Shown here piece by piece: positions 19,675 through 28,983 of a DNA stretch of 64,000 nt (the first letter of the stretch is position 1; the number at the start of each line of letters is the position of its first letter). Source of the DNA: Chitinophagaceae bacterium (GTDB taxonomy: Bacteria > Bacteroidota > Bacteroidia > Chitinophagales > Chitinophagaceae). Made by a program: the position numbers and the translations under genes. The notes beneath the pieces were generated by a model that saw nothing but the letters and a program-made list of their open reading frames with translations, was not told where the DNA came from and ran no database searches. The stretch lies in NCBI GenBank assembly GCA_947452965.1, contig CANGEW010000002.1, forward strand, positions 62,001-126,000, read 5' to 3'.

Positions 19675-21243
19675 TTATCTGGCAATATTCACAGCTCTTT
19701 TCTCTCTAATTACCGTTACTTTGATTTGACCAGGGAAGGTCATTTCGGTTTGGATTTTTTGCGCTATTTCAAAGCTCAATTTATCACTATCGTTATCAGT
19801 AACTTTATCGGCTTCCACAATCACACGTAACTCTCGTCCCGCTTGAATAGCATAAGCTTTTTCTACTCCTTGATACGCCATAGCTAAATTTTCCAGATCT
19901 TTAATACGCTGGATGTATTGTTGCATGATTTCTCTTCTAGCACCAGGTCTTGCACCACTAATCGCATCACAAGCTTGAATAATTGGAGATATCACAAATT
20001 TCATTTCCATTTCATCATGGTGAGCGCCAATTGCATTGACAACCGCAGGGTTTTCACCATATTTTTCTGCCAATTTAGCCCCTAATAAGGCATGACTTAA
20101 TTCTGTTTCTTCGTCCGGCACTTTTCCAATGTCATGAAGTAAACCCGCTCTTTTTGCTAATTTAGGATTCATTCCCAATTCAGATGCCATGATGGCACAA
20201 AGATTGGCTGTTTCGCGGCTATGCATCAACAAATTTTGTCCATATGACGAGCGGAAGCGCATTCTTCCGACCATTCTTATTAATTCTTTATGCAGTCCAT
20301 GAACACCCAATTCCATTGCGGTACGTTCTCCAATTTCCATAACCTGATCATCTAATTGACGCTTAGTTTTTTCCACCACTTCTTCAATACGTGCCGGGTG
20401 AATTCTACCATCAGCCACTAAACGTTGTAAGGAAAGACGAGCTACTTCTCTACGTAAGGGATCAAAAGAAGATAATACAATGGCTTCCGGAGTGTCGTCT
20501 ACTATCAAATCTACTCCAGTAGCGGCTTCAATAGCTCTAATGTTTCTTCCTTCACGACCAATGATAGACCCTTTTATCTCGTCACTTTCAAGATTGAAAA
20601 CGGTAATAGAATTTTCAATAGCTTGTTCTGCCGCTGTTCTTTGTATGGTTTGAATAACAATTTTTCTGGCTTCTTTATTTGCCTTTTGTTTAGCATCCTC
20701 AATAATTTCCTGTTGTAGTACTAGGGCTTTTGTTTGCGCCTCTTGTTTTAGGCTCTCAATCAATTGATTCTTAGCATCTTCTGCAGATAAACCGGCTACT
20801 TTTTCTAGCCTTCTGATATGCTCTTCCTGGTGTTTTTCTAATTCAATTTTCTTATTATTTACAATTTCAGTTTGACGTTGTAAATTTTCTTTGATGGATT
20901 CATTTTCTTTTGACTGTTTCTCTACAGCAGCTTCTTTCTGACTTAAAGTTTGTTCTTTTTGTTTAGCTCTGTTTTCAGATTCACTCAATTTTTGAGTACG
21001 TTGTAATACGTCCTTTTCATGATCGGCCTTCATTTGAACAAACTTCTCTTTCGCTTCTAAAAGTTTTTCTTTTTTTAAGGTTTCAGCTTGAAATTGACCG
21101 TCAGCGATGATTTTTTTTGCTTCTGATTTGGCGTCTTCTACAATTTTGTTAGTGTTTTTGGCAAATACGAATTTACCCAGAACAAGGCCTACAACTAGAG
21201 AGGCTGCACCTATAATGATAGGAAGTATGCTTATTAGTTCCAT
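19675..21243 (-). CDS. rny: Ribonuclease Y
   Basis: A 522-residue membrane-anchored endoribonuclease initiating mRNA decay. It has an N-terminal membrane helix ([18 protein letters not shown]), a long charged coiled coil (about 30-200), a KH domain around [19 protein letters not shown], and an HD domain with HDIGK near residue 368 and HHDE further on. Length and order are exactly those of the family. It is the last gene of the pheT-coiled coil-zapA-rny group. A -7 element at 21320-21327 suggests additional independent transcription. Confidence 0.96.
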   Translation of the reverse strand: MELISILPIIIGAASLVVGLVLGKFVFAKNTNKIVEDAKSEAKKIIADGQFQAETLKKEKLLEAKEKFVQMKADHEKDVLQRTQKLSESENRAKQKEQTLSQKEAAVEKQSKENESIKENLQRQTEIVNNKKIELEKHQEEHIRRLEKVAGLSAEDAKNQLIESLKQEAQTKALVLQQEIIEDAKQKANKEARKIVIQTIQRTAAEQAIENSITVFNLESDEIKGSIIGREGRNIRAIEAATGVDLIVDDTPEAIVLSSFDPLRREVARLSLQRLVADGRIHPARIEEVVEKTKRQLDDQVMEIGERTAMELGVHGLHKELIRMVGRMRFRSSYGQNLLMHSRETANLCAIMASELGMNPKLAKRAGLLHDIGKVPDEETELSHALLGAKLAEKYGENPAVVNAIGAHHDEMEMKFVISPIIQACDAISGARPGARREIMQQYIQRIKDLENLAMAYQGVEKAYAIQAGRELRVIVEADKVTDNDSDKLSFEIAQKIQTEMTFPGQIKVTVIREKRAVNIAR

Positions 21244-21319
21244 TTAATGTTGATTTTTTTTGCGTTTTCACAATAATAATTAGCAGTTGAACACAGTTTT
21301 TTGTGCAAACTACTAGTTA

Positions 21320-21327
21320 CAAAGATA
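21320..21327 (-). promoter_or_regulatory. -7 promoter element of rny
   Basis: The minus strand reads TATCTTTG (exact TAnnTTTG) in the 145-bp gap between zapA and rny, giving a leader of about 70 nt. No clear -33 element. Confidence 0.55.
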
Positions 21328-21388
21328 GTCTTTTTGTTGGAAGATTGTTCGTATGAAACGAATATGTAACTACGTGTAGGGTAATTTG

Positions 21389-21670
21389 TTATACTTTGTC
21401 AAGTAAAGCCTCCATTTTATGTAAGCTTTCGGTGATTTTGTCAAGATCCATAGATGAGGCGCCTGCTACATTTTGGGTGGCAAACCAAATAATCACCATG
21501 GCTATATAATCTTGCATGTCTTTCCCTGCAAAATTCGTTTTGAACTCAATGATTTTATCATTGATCATCTTTACTGTTTTTCGAACCGCTTCTTCATCAG
21601 AAGGACTTGTTTTGATCCGATAGGTTCTATCTCCGATAACAATATTTATGGGAATGAGTTCTTGTGCCAT
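21389..21670 (-). CDS. zapA: Cell division protein ZapA
   Basis: A small FtsZ-ring-associated protein of 93 residues from ATG at 21670. It begins MAQELIPINIVIGDRTYRIK, the conserved ZapA head, followed by the SPSDEEAVRKTVKMINDKI helix and a C-terminal coiled coil. A longer frame beginning at 21706 would overlap the upstream gene and adds unrelated residues, so I chose the internal Met. It follows a small coiled-coil gene and pheT and precedes rny. ZapA bundles FtsZ filaments. Confidence 0.9.
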   Translation of the reverse strand: MAQELIPINIVIGDRTYRIKTSPSDEEAVRKTVKMINDKIIEFKTNFAGKDMQDYIAMVIIWFATQNVAGASSMDLDKITESLHKMEALLDKV

Positions 21671-21681
21671 GTTTGATTCAT

Positions 21682-21969
21682 TTATTCGCTGAGCATTGCG
21701 ATACATTTATCGATTTCTTTTATGTAGGTACCAATCGTTTTTTCAAACATTTTTTTGTCCTCTTCATTCATTTTTCCGGCAGCAGATTTTAAAATCATTT
21801 GCTGTTCTTCTAATTGTCGAATTTTATGTTTGTTGGCTTCTTGCTCTTTTTTTAATTCTTGTATGAGTTCTTGTTGTTGAGCATGTTGCTTTTGAAGTCC
21901 TGCATACTTTTTTAGCAAGTCTTGAAGCTTGGATTGAATCTTAGCAATATGTGTAGCAACTTGTTCCAA
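21682..21969 (-). CDS. Small coiled-coil protein upstream of zapA
   Basis: A 95-residue protein that is almost entirely a predicted coiled coil, rich in Gln, Lys and Glu (KIQSKLQDLLKKYAGLQKQ, then QQELIQELKKEQEANKHKI). It ends with a short distinct helix FEKTIGTYIKEIDKCIAML. No signal peptide or membrane segment is present. It begins 3 bp after the pheT stop and ends 11 bp before zapA, so it is surely co-transcribed with both. Position and architecture recall ZapB, the coiled-coil partner of ZapA, but I see no clear homology. A division role is inference. Confidence 0.8.
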   Translation of the reverse strand: MEQVATHIAKIQSKLQDLLKKYAGLQKQHAQQQELIQELKKEQEANKHKIRQLEEQQMILKSAAGKMNEEDKKMFEKTIGTYIKEIDKCIAMLSE

Positions 21970-21972
21970 ATA

Positions 21973-24399
21973 TTATTTTCTTATTTCTGCTTGTAATTTA
22001 TTTTCAAAATTTGAAATGATTTGTTGCATTTGTGCATCAATCTCTTTGTCTGTCATAGTTTTTGTCTCATCTAAAAAAGTAAAACTAACAGCCATAGATT
22101 TTTTATCTGCACCCAGCTTCTCGCTTTCAAATATATCAAATAATTGAACGGATTTCAATTGTTCAATTTTATTAGCTAAAGCTATTTGCTCTATTTGAGA
22201 ATAGGAAACCTTTTTATCCACCACTAAGGCTAAGTCTCTGTTAACAAGAGGAAATTTTGGTAACTCTTTGAATTGTATAGGCTTCACTTTTTGTTCTAAC
22301 ACAGCATCAAAATCAATGTCAATAAAGAATACCGGCTGTTTAATATCAAATTTTTTCAATAGACTTGGAGATAATTCCCCTATCACTCCTATATTCTTTT
22401 TATTAAGAAGGATAGTGCAGCCTAAGGTCATCTGTGAAGGGGTATCACTTGAAAATTGATAGTTTTTGATGCCTGCAATTTGAAACAGATTTGCTACAAC
22501 GCCTTTCGTGTAGAAAAAATCAACTTTTTGAGCTGGCGATTTCCAGTTGGGTTTATTTACATTTCCTGTAATGTATAGAACCAGGTGATTTTTTTCAAAA
22601 TATTGCGCAGCTTCATTTTTTGAGTAAGTTTTACCAATTTCAAAAAATTGCAGGTCGTTGTTTTTCCGATTGATATTATGAGATAAACATTGTAATCCAC
22701 TTTGAACCATTTCAGGTCGAAGCATATCTAGCTCACTACTCAAGCTATTCATCATTTTTACGGATGATTGCAAAATCTCTTCAGAATAAAATGCGCTATT
22801 GGTGATGCTGTTGGTAAATATTTCATGAAATCCAAGCCCCACCAAATAATTGGCAATTTTTTCTTTTAATGAGAATTTTCGGTTCTCCTTTTCAATCGAA
22901 GGCGCTATTGTAATAGTTGATGGTATGTCAATGTTATCAAGTCCATCAATACGCATGATTTCTTCCACAATATCTGCAGGAATATGAATATCGGATTTGT
23001 GAAAAGGCACAAGCATTTCGATAACTTCATTAGATTGCTGTGTGATTTCAAATCCCAAAGAAAGTAAAATGGTAGCAACATTGTTCATGTCATAATGCTT
23101 GCCACTTAATTTTTTTAAGAATGAGTGCGAAAGAGTGACGGTTTCTTTTTTCTTAGGGTTTGCATAGCAATCTGTAATGCTACCACAAATACTACCACCA
23201 GCAATCTCTTGGATTAGTAAGGCTGCTCTCTCTAACACATTTTTTGTATTGCTGATATCTACACCTTTTTCAAATCTTGTTGCTGCATCGGTTCTTAGTC
23301 CGTGACGGAGAGATGTTTTTCGGATAGTGCCGCCATCAAAAAAAGCACTTTCTAAAAATATACTTGTAGTTTGATTCGTAACACCACTATGTAAGCCACC
23401 ATATACACCTGCTAAACACATAGGTTCCATTTCATTCGCAATTACTAGGTCGGCAGTAGATAATTTTCTTTGTTTTTCGTCTAATGTCTTAAAAGATAAT
23501 CCTTCTGTCGCATTCTTGATAATTACTTTATTTCCTTTGATGGCAGTAGCGTCAAATGCGTGTAGAGGTTGTCCCGATTCATGTAAGATAAAATTCGTGA
23601 TATCTACTATGTTATTGATTGGCTTTTGTCCAATTGCTTTTAGTTTCTGTTGAAGCCAGTCAGGGCTATCCATTACTTTCACATCATGAATCAGTACCCC
23701 ACAATAACGGCTACACGCTAAGTCGTTTTCAATGATGATTTCTATACTTGACTTTTCGTTGGAATGGGTATCCGCTTTTTTTGAATAGGGAAGTACTGCT
23801 TTTTGTAGGCTGTTTTCATGATAAGATAAGTAAGCGCAAACATCGCGCGCAACGCCCAGGTGGCTCATGGCATCCATTCTGTTGGGAGTCAATCCAATTT
23901 CAAAAATATAATCTTCCTGAAGATTGTACAGCTCTTTTACAGGAGTACCAGGAATGGTAGAACTTGGTAAAATAGTAATGCCGGCATGGCTATCGCCTAA
24001 TCCAATCTCATCTTCAGCGCAAATCATACCCTCACTTTCAGCCCCTCTAATTTTTGCTTTTTTCATAGTAATAGGCTCACCATGAGTAGGGTAGATGGTA
24101 CTTCCTATTGTTGCAACAATAACTTTTTGTCCAACGGCTACATTCGGTGCCCCACAAACTATATTGAGTAGAGAACTTTGTCCAATATTTACAGTAGTAA
24201 GTTTTAATTTATCGGCTTCCGGATGTTTTTCACAAGAGATCACTTCCCCAACTAATAAACCCTGTAATCCTCCTTTTACTGATTCGAATTTTTCCATGCT
24301 TTCCACTTCTAATCCAATAGACGTTAAAATAGTAGAAAGTAACGTCGGATCTATTTTCTTTGGAAGGTATTCGCTCAGCCAGTTATATGAAATTGTCAT
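21973..24399 (-). CDS. pheT: Phenylalanyl-tRNA synthetase beta subunit
   Basis: The beta chain of the alpha2beta2 enzyme charging tRNA(Phe). From ATG at 24399 it is 808 residues. The N-terminus is MTISYNWLSEYLPKK. The tRNA-binding OB domain follows (GEVISCEKHPEADKLKL...CGAPNVAVGQ), then the B3/B4 editing domain (LTPNRMDAMSHLGVARD), the B5 domain and the catalytic-like core (RPEMVQSGLQ). A C-terminal FDX-ACB domain starts near FPLVNRDLALVVD. The longer frame from 24507 adds 36 non-homologous residues and starts upstream of an exact -7 element at 24422-24429, so it is rejected. pheS is not nearby. Confidence 0.95.
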   Translation of the reverse strand: MTISYNWLSEYLPKKIDPTLLSTILTSIGLEVESMEKFESVKGGLQGLLVGEVISCEKHPEADKLKLTTVNIGQSSLLNIVCGAPNVAVGQKVIVATIGSTIYPTHGEPITMKKAKIRGAESEGMICAEDEIGLGDSHAGITILPSSTIPGTPVKELYNLQEDYIFEIGLTPNRMDAMSHLGVARDVCAYLSYHENSLQKAVLPYSKKADTHSNEKSSIEIIIENDLACSRYCGVLIHDVKVMDSPDWLQQKLKAIGQKPINNIVDITNFILHESGQPLHAFDATAIKGNKVIIKNATEGLSFKTLDEKQRKLSTADLVIANEMEPMCLAGVYGGLHSGVTNQTTSIFLESAFFDGGTIRKTSLRHGLRTDAATRFEKGVDISNTKNVLERAALLIQEIAGGSICGSITDCYANPKKKETVTLSHSFLKKLSGKHYDMNNVATILLSLGFEITQQSNEVIEMLVPFHKSDIHIPADIVEEIMRIDGLDNIDIPSTITIAPSIEKENRKFSLKEKIANYLVGLGFHEIFTNSITNSAFYSEEILQSSVKMMNSLSSELDMLRPEMVQSGLQCLSHNINRKNNDLQFFEIGKTYSKNEAAQYFEKNHLVLYITGNVNKPNWKSPAQKVDFFYTKGVVANLFQIAGIKNYQFSSDTPSQMTLGCTILLNKKNIGVIGELSPSLLKKFDIKQPVFFIDIDFDAVLEQKVKPIQFKELPKFPLVNRDLALVVDKKVSYSQIEQIALANKIEQLKSVQLFDIFESEKLGADKKSMAVSFTFLDETKTMTDKEIDAQMQQIISNFENKLQAEIRK

Positions 24400-24776
24400 G
24401 AATTGTTTGCTATTTTCTTTGCAAAGATAGTTTTTTGCACTTTTATTACTTTCTTTTAAACAATAGAAGATAGTTTTTACACCGAAATAGTATAAATTCT
24501 GATCCAAGCCATATTTAATTTCTACGCTTTACGTGAAAAAAAAGTAGGGGAATATGCTACAAGATTGTTGATAATTCAAATTAGTATTGTAAAATTTGAA
24601 TAAAGCCATGAATAATATTGTTAGTAAACTGTGGATAAGCTATGTTTGTATGTGAATTCAAAGTGGAGAACTGTGAAGTGGGTTGATTATTTAGAACAAT
24701 GATTTCTCATTTCGTTGTTTTGAAATTAACTTAGACTGCTTTGAACATTGATTTTACTTTTTAACATACAAACAGG
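24400..24776. other. 377-bp divergent intergenic region pheT/dnaB with DnaA-box-like sites
   Basis: This is the only gap over 300 bp. It holds the pheT promoter at its left end. On the minus strand it has one exact DnaA-box consensus, TTATCCACA (24630-24638), and one single-mismatch box, TTATCAACA (24566-24574), 64 bp apart in AT-rich DNA. No RNA gene or open frame is convincing. A weak -7-like TGCTTTG near 24738 may serve dnaB. Confidence 0.6.
24422..24429 (-). promoter_or_regulatory. -7 promoter element of pheT
   Basis: The minus strand reads TATCTTTG, an exact match, giving a leader of about 19 nt before ATG 24399. It settles the start codon of pheT. Confidence 0.65.
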
Positions 24777-26333
24777 ATGGATATTTCAAAAACAAATACT
24801 AATAGAAAGTTTTCTAAAAAGCCAACCGCAGAATTGGGATCGATGGTTTTTGGTAAAGTGCCCCCACAAGCGTTAGAGTTAGAAGAAGCCATTTTGGGTG
24901 CCATTATGCTTGAAAAAGGGGCTTTTGATACCGTGATTGAAATTATAAAAGGAGAGTGTTTCTATTTGGAAACGCACCAAAAAATATTCAATGCCATGCA
25001 GTCGCTTGCCGTGAAACTGCAACCTATCGATTTGTTAACTGTTGTGGAAGAATTAAAAATCAGGGAAGATCTTGAATTTGTGGGTGGTCCTTATTACATC
25101 ACTAAGCTCACTAATGTGGTTGTTTCTTCTGCTAACATAGAAGCACACGCGCGAATAGTAGTTCAAAAATTCATTCAGCGTGAGTTAATTAGAATTAGCG
25201 GTGAAATAATTGGTGAAGCGTATGAAGACAGTACGGATGTGTTTGATATGCTTGATGAAGCAGAGAGCAAGTTATTTGACATTACAAATAATCACTTAAG
25301 AAGAAATTTTGATAGCATTAGTTCTGTTTTGGTGAGAACCATTGAGAGAATTGAAGATATGCGCAATAGACAAGAAGATATTACAGGTGTTCCCAGTGGT
25401 TTTCCTACATTAGATAAAGTAACTTACGGATGGCAACCTACAGATTTAATTATTTTAGCAGCCAGACCCTCTGTTGGTAAGACGGCATTTGCGTTAAACT
25501 TAGCAAGAAGCGCGGCCATGCATCCAACCAAACCTACTGCAGTAGGATTCTTTAGTCTGGAAATGAGTAGTGCACAATTAGTTCAGCGTATACTGAGTGC
25601 AGAAAGTGAAATTTGGCTCGAAAAAATTTCGAGAGGAAGATTGGAAGAGCATGAAATGAAACAACTTTACAAAAGAGGAATCGAAAAATTAAGTAAGGCA
25701 CCTATTTTTATTGATGACTCTGCGGCTTTGAATATTTTTGAATTAAGAGCTAAATGTAGAAGATTAAAAAACAAACACAACGTAGGATTGATTATAATCG
25801 ATTACCTTCAACTGATGAGTGGTAGTGCCGATAGAAACAGTAATCGTGAGCAGGAAATCAGTAAAATTTCTAGAGATTTAAAAAGTTTAGCAAAGGAATT
25901 GCAAATACCTATCATTGCCCTTTCTCAGTTAAGTCGTGAGGTTGAAAAAAGAAAAGAGGGCAACAAGATGCCACAGTTGAGTGACTTGAGAGAATCTGGT
26001 GCTATTGAACAAGATGCCGATATGGTTATGTTCTTGTATCGCCCCGAATACTATGATATTTCTGCCAATGAATTTGGAGAAAACAATAAAGGTGAAACTC
26101 ATGTAAAAATCGCCAAACACAGAAATGGTAGTTTAGAAACTATCAAACTCAAAGCATTGTTACATATTCAAAAATTTATTGAGGATGATAGTGCTGAAGG
26201 GTTTGCATCGGGTCTTCCAAAAGAAGGTAACTGGAAGCCAGTATCTGAAACAGGTGGAAATGAGGCGCGGATGTATATCCAAAAAGGTAGCAAAATGAAT
26301 GATGAAACCTATGATGAGGAATCACCTTTTTAA
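24777..26333 (+). CDS. dnaB: Replicative DNA helicase
   Basis: A 518-residue hexameric 5'-3' helicase at the replication fork. It has the N-terminal DnaB domain (PPQALELEEAILGAIML), the linker and the RecA-like domain with Walker A ARPSVGKTAFALN. Also seen are the Walker B LIIIDYLQLMSG, the SQLSREVEKR arginine region and DLRESGAIEQDADMVMFLYRPEYY. There is no intein interruption. The stop overlaps the start of rsmE by one base (TAATG), indicating translational coupling. DnaA-box-like sites lie 140-210 bp upstream of the start. Confidence 0.97.
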   Translation: MDISKTNTNRKFSKKPTAELGSMVFGKVPPQALELEEAILGAIMLEKGAFDTVIEIIKGECFYLETHQKIFNAMQSLAVKLQPIDLLTVVEELKIREDLEFVGGPYYITKLTNVVVSSANIEAHARIVVQKFIQRELIRISGEIIGEAYEDSTDVFDMLDEAESKLFDITNNHLRRNFDSISSVLVRTIERIEDMRNRQEDITGVPSGFPTLDKVTYGWQPTDLIILAARPSVGKTAFALNLARSAAMHPTKPTAVGFFSLEMSSAQLVQRILSAESEIWLEKISRGRLEEHEMKQLYKRGIEKLSKAPIFIDDSAALNIFELRAKCRRLKNKHNVGLIIIDYLQLMSGSADRNSNREQEISKISRDLKSLAKELQIPIIALSQLSREVEKRKEGNKMPQLSDLRESGAIEQDADMVMFLYRPEYYDISANEFGENNKGETHVKIAKHRNGSLETIKLKALLHIQKFIEDDSAEGFASGLPKEGNWKPVSETGGNEARMYIQKGSKMNDETYDEESPF

Positions 26334-27043
26334 TGAATGACATGTCACTACCACTTTTTTTTGTACATACAATTGATACCCAATCTTCTTCCATCTCATT
26401 AAATGAAGAAAGCTCTAAACATATTATTCAAGTGCTTAGAATGAGTGCTGGTGAATCTTTACAACTAACAAATGGGAAAGGCACGATTGTAACAGCATCA
26501 ATCATCGACGATCATAAAAAAAATTGTATTGTACAAGTCAATACAATTCAACAAATAGAAGCTCCTATTAAAAAAACTTCTATAGCCATTTCTTTAGTTA
26601 AAAATACAAGTCGTTTTGAATGGTTTTTAGAAAAAGTAACTGAAATAGGCGTCGCTTCTATTATTCCACTTATTTGCGCTCGAACGGAAAAACAACATGT
26701 TAGAATTGATAGAATGAAAAGCATTTTAACCAGTGCTATGTTGCAATCAAAACAAACCTGGCTACCTGAGTTGCATGAGCCTTTGTCATATAAAGAGTGT
26801 ATTGAAAAATGTACAATCTCTAATAGATTTATTGCCCATTGTGAAAACAACCCAAGTAAAAAGAGTATTTTATCTTATCCTAAAAATAGTGAAAGCATTA
26901 TTTTAATTGGTCCTGAAGGAGATTTTTCAAGCGATGAAATTGAAATGGCTGTCTCCAATCATTTTATTCCAGTTTCTTTAGGTGAAACAAGATTACGAAC
27001 AGAAACAGCTGGAGTGGTAGCGGCTGTTTTGCTACAGCAATAA
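26333..27043 (+). CDS. rsmE: 16S rRNA (uracil-1498-N3)-methyltransferase
   Basis: A 236-residue SPOUT methyltransferase modifying U1498 in the decoding region of 16S rRNA. The N-terminal PUA-like part contains HIIQVLRMSAGE. The catalytic trefoil knot is recognised from ILIGPEGDFSSDE and LGETRLRTETAGVVA. It is translationally coupled to dnaB by a TAATG overlap; the start could also be the second Met at 26342. Its stop is 8 bp from the stop of the convergent terC gene. Confidence 0.93.
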   Translation: MNDMSLPLFFVHTIDTQSSSISLNEESSKHIIQVLRMSAGESLQLTNGKGTIVTASIIDDHKKNCIVQVNTIQQIEAPIKKTSIAISLVKNTSRFEWFLEKVTEIGVASIIPLICARTEKQHVRIDRMKSILTSAMLQSKQTWLPELHEPLSYKECIEKCTISNRFIAHCENNPSKKSILSYPKNSESIILIGPEGDFSSDEIEMAVSNHFIPVSLGETRLRTETAGVVAAVLLQQ

Positions 27044-27051
27044 CTTATTTT

Positions 27052-27837
27052 TTATTCTGAATCTTCCTTGAGAACAGGTTCATTTAATACTACAATGCGT
27101 TTATTGTTCATCCGCTTTCTCATTAACATGTTCAGTAATTCAACTAAAAATGAAAAAGCCATTCCAAAATAAATATAGTTTTTTAAATGTAGTTCTTCAG
27201 CCTTACTGGCATTCCATCCTTCAATTACAAGGCTTAATCCTATCATAACCAAAAAAGAAAGTGCCAGCATTTTTAATGTGGGATGCTGATGAATGAATTT
27301 TGAAATAGCTGGACTGAATAAAAACATCACAATCATAGCAATTACAACAGCTGCTATCATTACTTCAAGATGTTTTGCTGTGCCGCCTGCAGTAATGACA
27401 CTATCAAAAGAAAAAACAGCATCAATAAGAATAATTTGGCCAATTGCATTCATGATACTGATAGAAGGTTTTTTTTCTTGTAGTAAGTTAGGGTCTTCTC
27501 CTTCTAATTTTGCATGTATCTCCATCACAGACTTATAAATCAGAAATAAACCCCCTAATAACATTACAATACTTGCTAAATCAAATCCTTTTTCAAAAAT
27601 TGTAAACAGGATGTTTCCTTTTTGTTGCAATAGCCAACTTAAACCAGCTAAAAGAAAACTTCGTGTAATAATTCCTGTTATAATCCAAATTCTTCTAACT
27701 TTTATTTCTTCTGCATTAGATGGTAGTCTGTTTAGAATAATACTTACAAATATTACATTATCGATACCTAAAATAACTTCTAATATAACCAGTACAACAA
27801 GGCTTATAAAACTCTCCGTAGTAAATAGATAGTTCAT
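27052..27837 (-). CDS. TerC-family integral membrane protein
   Basis: A 261-residue protein with seven or so hydrophobic segments. The family signature LEVILGIDNVIFVSIIL is near the N-terminus, and the matching second acidic segment IDAVFSFDSVITAG is mid-protein; these paired Asp-containing helices define TerC/YjbE-type proteins. Members are linked to tellurite resistance and to metal export, notably manganese. The N-terminal SLVVLV and the basic C-terminus (MRKRMNNKR) fit an inner-membrane protein. It begins 5 bp after the pyrD stop, so the two are co-transcribed. No riboswitch is seen in front because the gene lacks its own leader. Confidence 0.88.
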   Translation of the reverse strand: MNYLFTTESFISLVVLVILEVILGIDNVIFVSIILNRLPSNAEEIKVRRIWIITGIITRSFLLAGLSWLLQQKGNILFTIFEKGFDLASIVMLLGGLFLIYKSVMEIHAKLEGEDPNLLQEKKPSISIMNAIGQIILIDAVFSFDSVITAGGTAKHLEVMIAAVVIAMIVMFLFSPAISKFIHQHPTLKMLALSFLVMIGLSLVIEGWNASKAEELHLKNYIYFGMAFSFLVELLNMLMRKRMNNKRIVVLNEPVLKEDSE

Positions 27838-27842
27838 TTTTG

Positions 27843-28865
27843 TTAATTTAATTGCTGTAAAATCTTTTTTACAATTGTGGGTCCTTCATATACAAATCCT
27901 GTCCATACTTGGATTAATGATGCACCTGCATGAATTTTTTCTTTTGCATCTGCTCCAGAAAAAATCCCACCACTTCCCATTATGAATAATTTCCCATTTG
28001 TTTTTTGAAATACATATTGAATTAGTTCACTACTTCTTTTTTGCAAAGGTAGGCCACTGATTCCCCCTGCACCTATTTGTGTAATAGTGTTTTCATTGCT
28101 TTGCAATCCTTGCCTATTAATGGTAGTATTCGATATAATAATACCATCCAGATTAATTTCTTCGGATAACTTAATGATATCATCAATTTGTTCTAAAGAT
28201 AGATCGGGTGCAATCTTTAATAAAATTGCTTTATGAGAATGGTTTTTTTCTTGTAAGGCTTTAAAAATTTTTCGAAGGCTATCTTTTTCCTGTAATGCCC
28301 TAAGCCCTGGAGTGTTGGGGCTACTCACATTTACAACAAAATAATCTACATGATTATACAGGGCTTCAAAACAAATTTGATAATCTTTCCAGGCATCTTC
28401 ATTGGGTGTTATTTTATTTTTTCCAATGTTTCCTCCAATAATCAATCGGGAAGTTGGGTTTTTTTTTCGCCAATTGGCTAATCTGGAACTGATGGTTGCC
28501 GCTCCTTCATTATTAAAACCCATTCTGTTAATCAGGGCTTTATCTTTTGGCAGTCTAAATAACCGAGGTTTTTCATTTCCTTCTTGTGGTAATGGAGTAA
28601 CTGTACCTATTTCTACAAAGCCAAATCCTACACTTTCTAACTCAGTAAGATAAATCGCATTTTTATCAAATCCTGCTCCAAGTCCAACTATGTTTTTAAA
28701 TTCAAGATTCAATAAACGAACTGGAGTAGAGGGGAATGAACAGTGTCGCTGAACTATTTTTTTAAAGAACGGAACTGAAAGAATCAGCCGAAGCGAGTTC
28801 ATGGAGAAATAATGAACTTTCTCTGCATCAAATAAAAATAATATTCTCCGAATGAGATGGTACAT
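27843..28865 (-). CDS. pyrD: Dihydroorotate dehydrogenase (quinone), class 2
   Basis: A 340-residue membrane-associated flavoenzyme oxidising dihydroorotate to orotate with quinone as acceptor. The N-terminal helical extension (FDAEKVHYFSMNSLRL) is the class 2 membrane-binding part. GLGAGFDKNA, NRMGFNNEG, NVSSPNTPGLR (with the class 2 catalytic Ser) and the FMN-phosphate motif IMGSGGI follow. It heads a two-gene unit with terC. Dihydroorotase, the preceding step in the pathway, is encoded 11 kb away at 39.2-40.6 kb. Confidence 0.95.
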   Translation of the reverse strand: MYHLIRRILFLFDAEKVHYFSMNSLRLILSVPFFKKIVQRHCSFPSTPVRLLNLEFKNIVGLGAGFDKNAIYLTELESVGFGFVEIGTVTPLPQEGNEKPRLFRLPKDKALINRMGFNNEGAATISSRLANWRKKNPTSRLIIGGNIGKNKITPNEDAWKDYQICFEALYNHVDYFVVNVSSPNTPGLRALQEKDSLRKIFKALQEKNHSHKAILLKIAPDLSLEQIDDIIKLSEEINLDGIIISNTTINRQGLQSNENTITQIGAGGISGLPLQKRSSELIQYVFQKTNGKLFIMGSGGIFSGADAKEKIHAGASLIQVWTGFVYEGPTIVKKILQQLN

Positions 28866-28951
28866 GGATTGTAAAATTATGCAATTGAATGGTTTTAATA
28901 ATATTTAACATCTGATTTGTTTTTTTCTATCCTATCCACTTCCTTTTTCAA

Positions 28952-28959
28952 TACATTTG
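28952..28959 (+). promoter_or_regulatory. -7 promoter element of the TonB receptor gene
   Basis: TACATTTG, an exact TAnnTTTG match, with a leader of about 20 nt to ATG 28984. It overlaps the TTG codon at 28957 and so rejects that as a start. Confidence 0.6.
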
Positions 28960-28983
28960 CAACATTGTTTCAATAATAACTTT

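Noticed and set aside
21244-21388. 6S RNA gene beside zapA
   Set aside because: The 145-bp gap is AT-rich with no long rod-like inverted pairing visible and contains a promoter element of rny instead.
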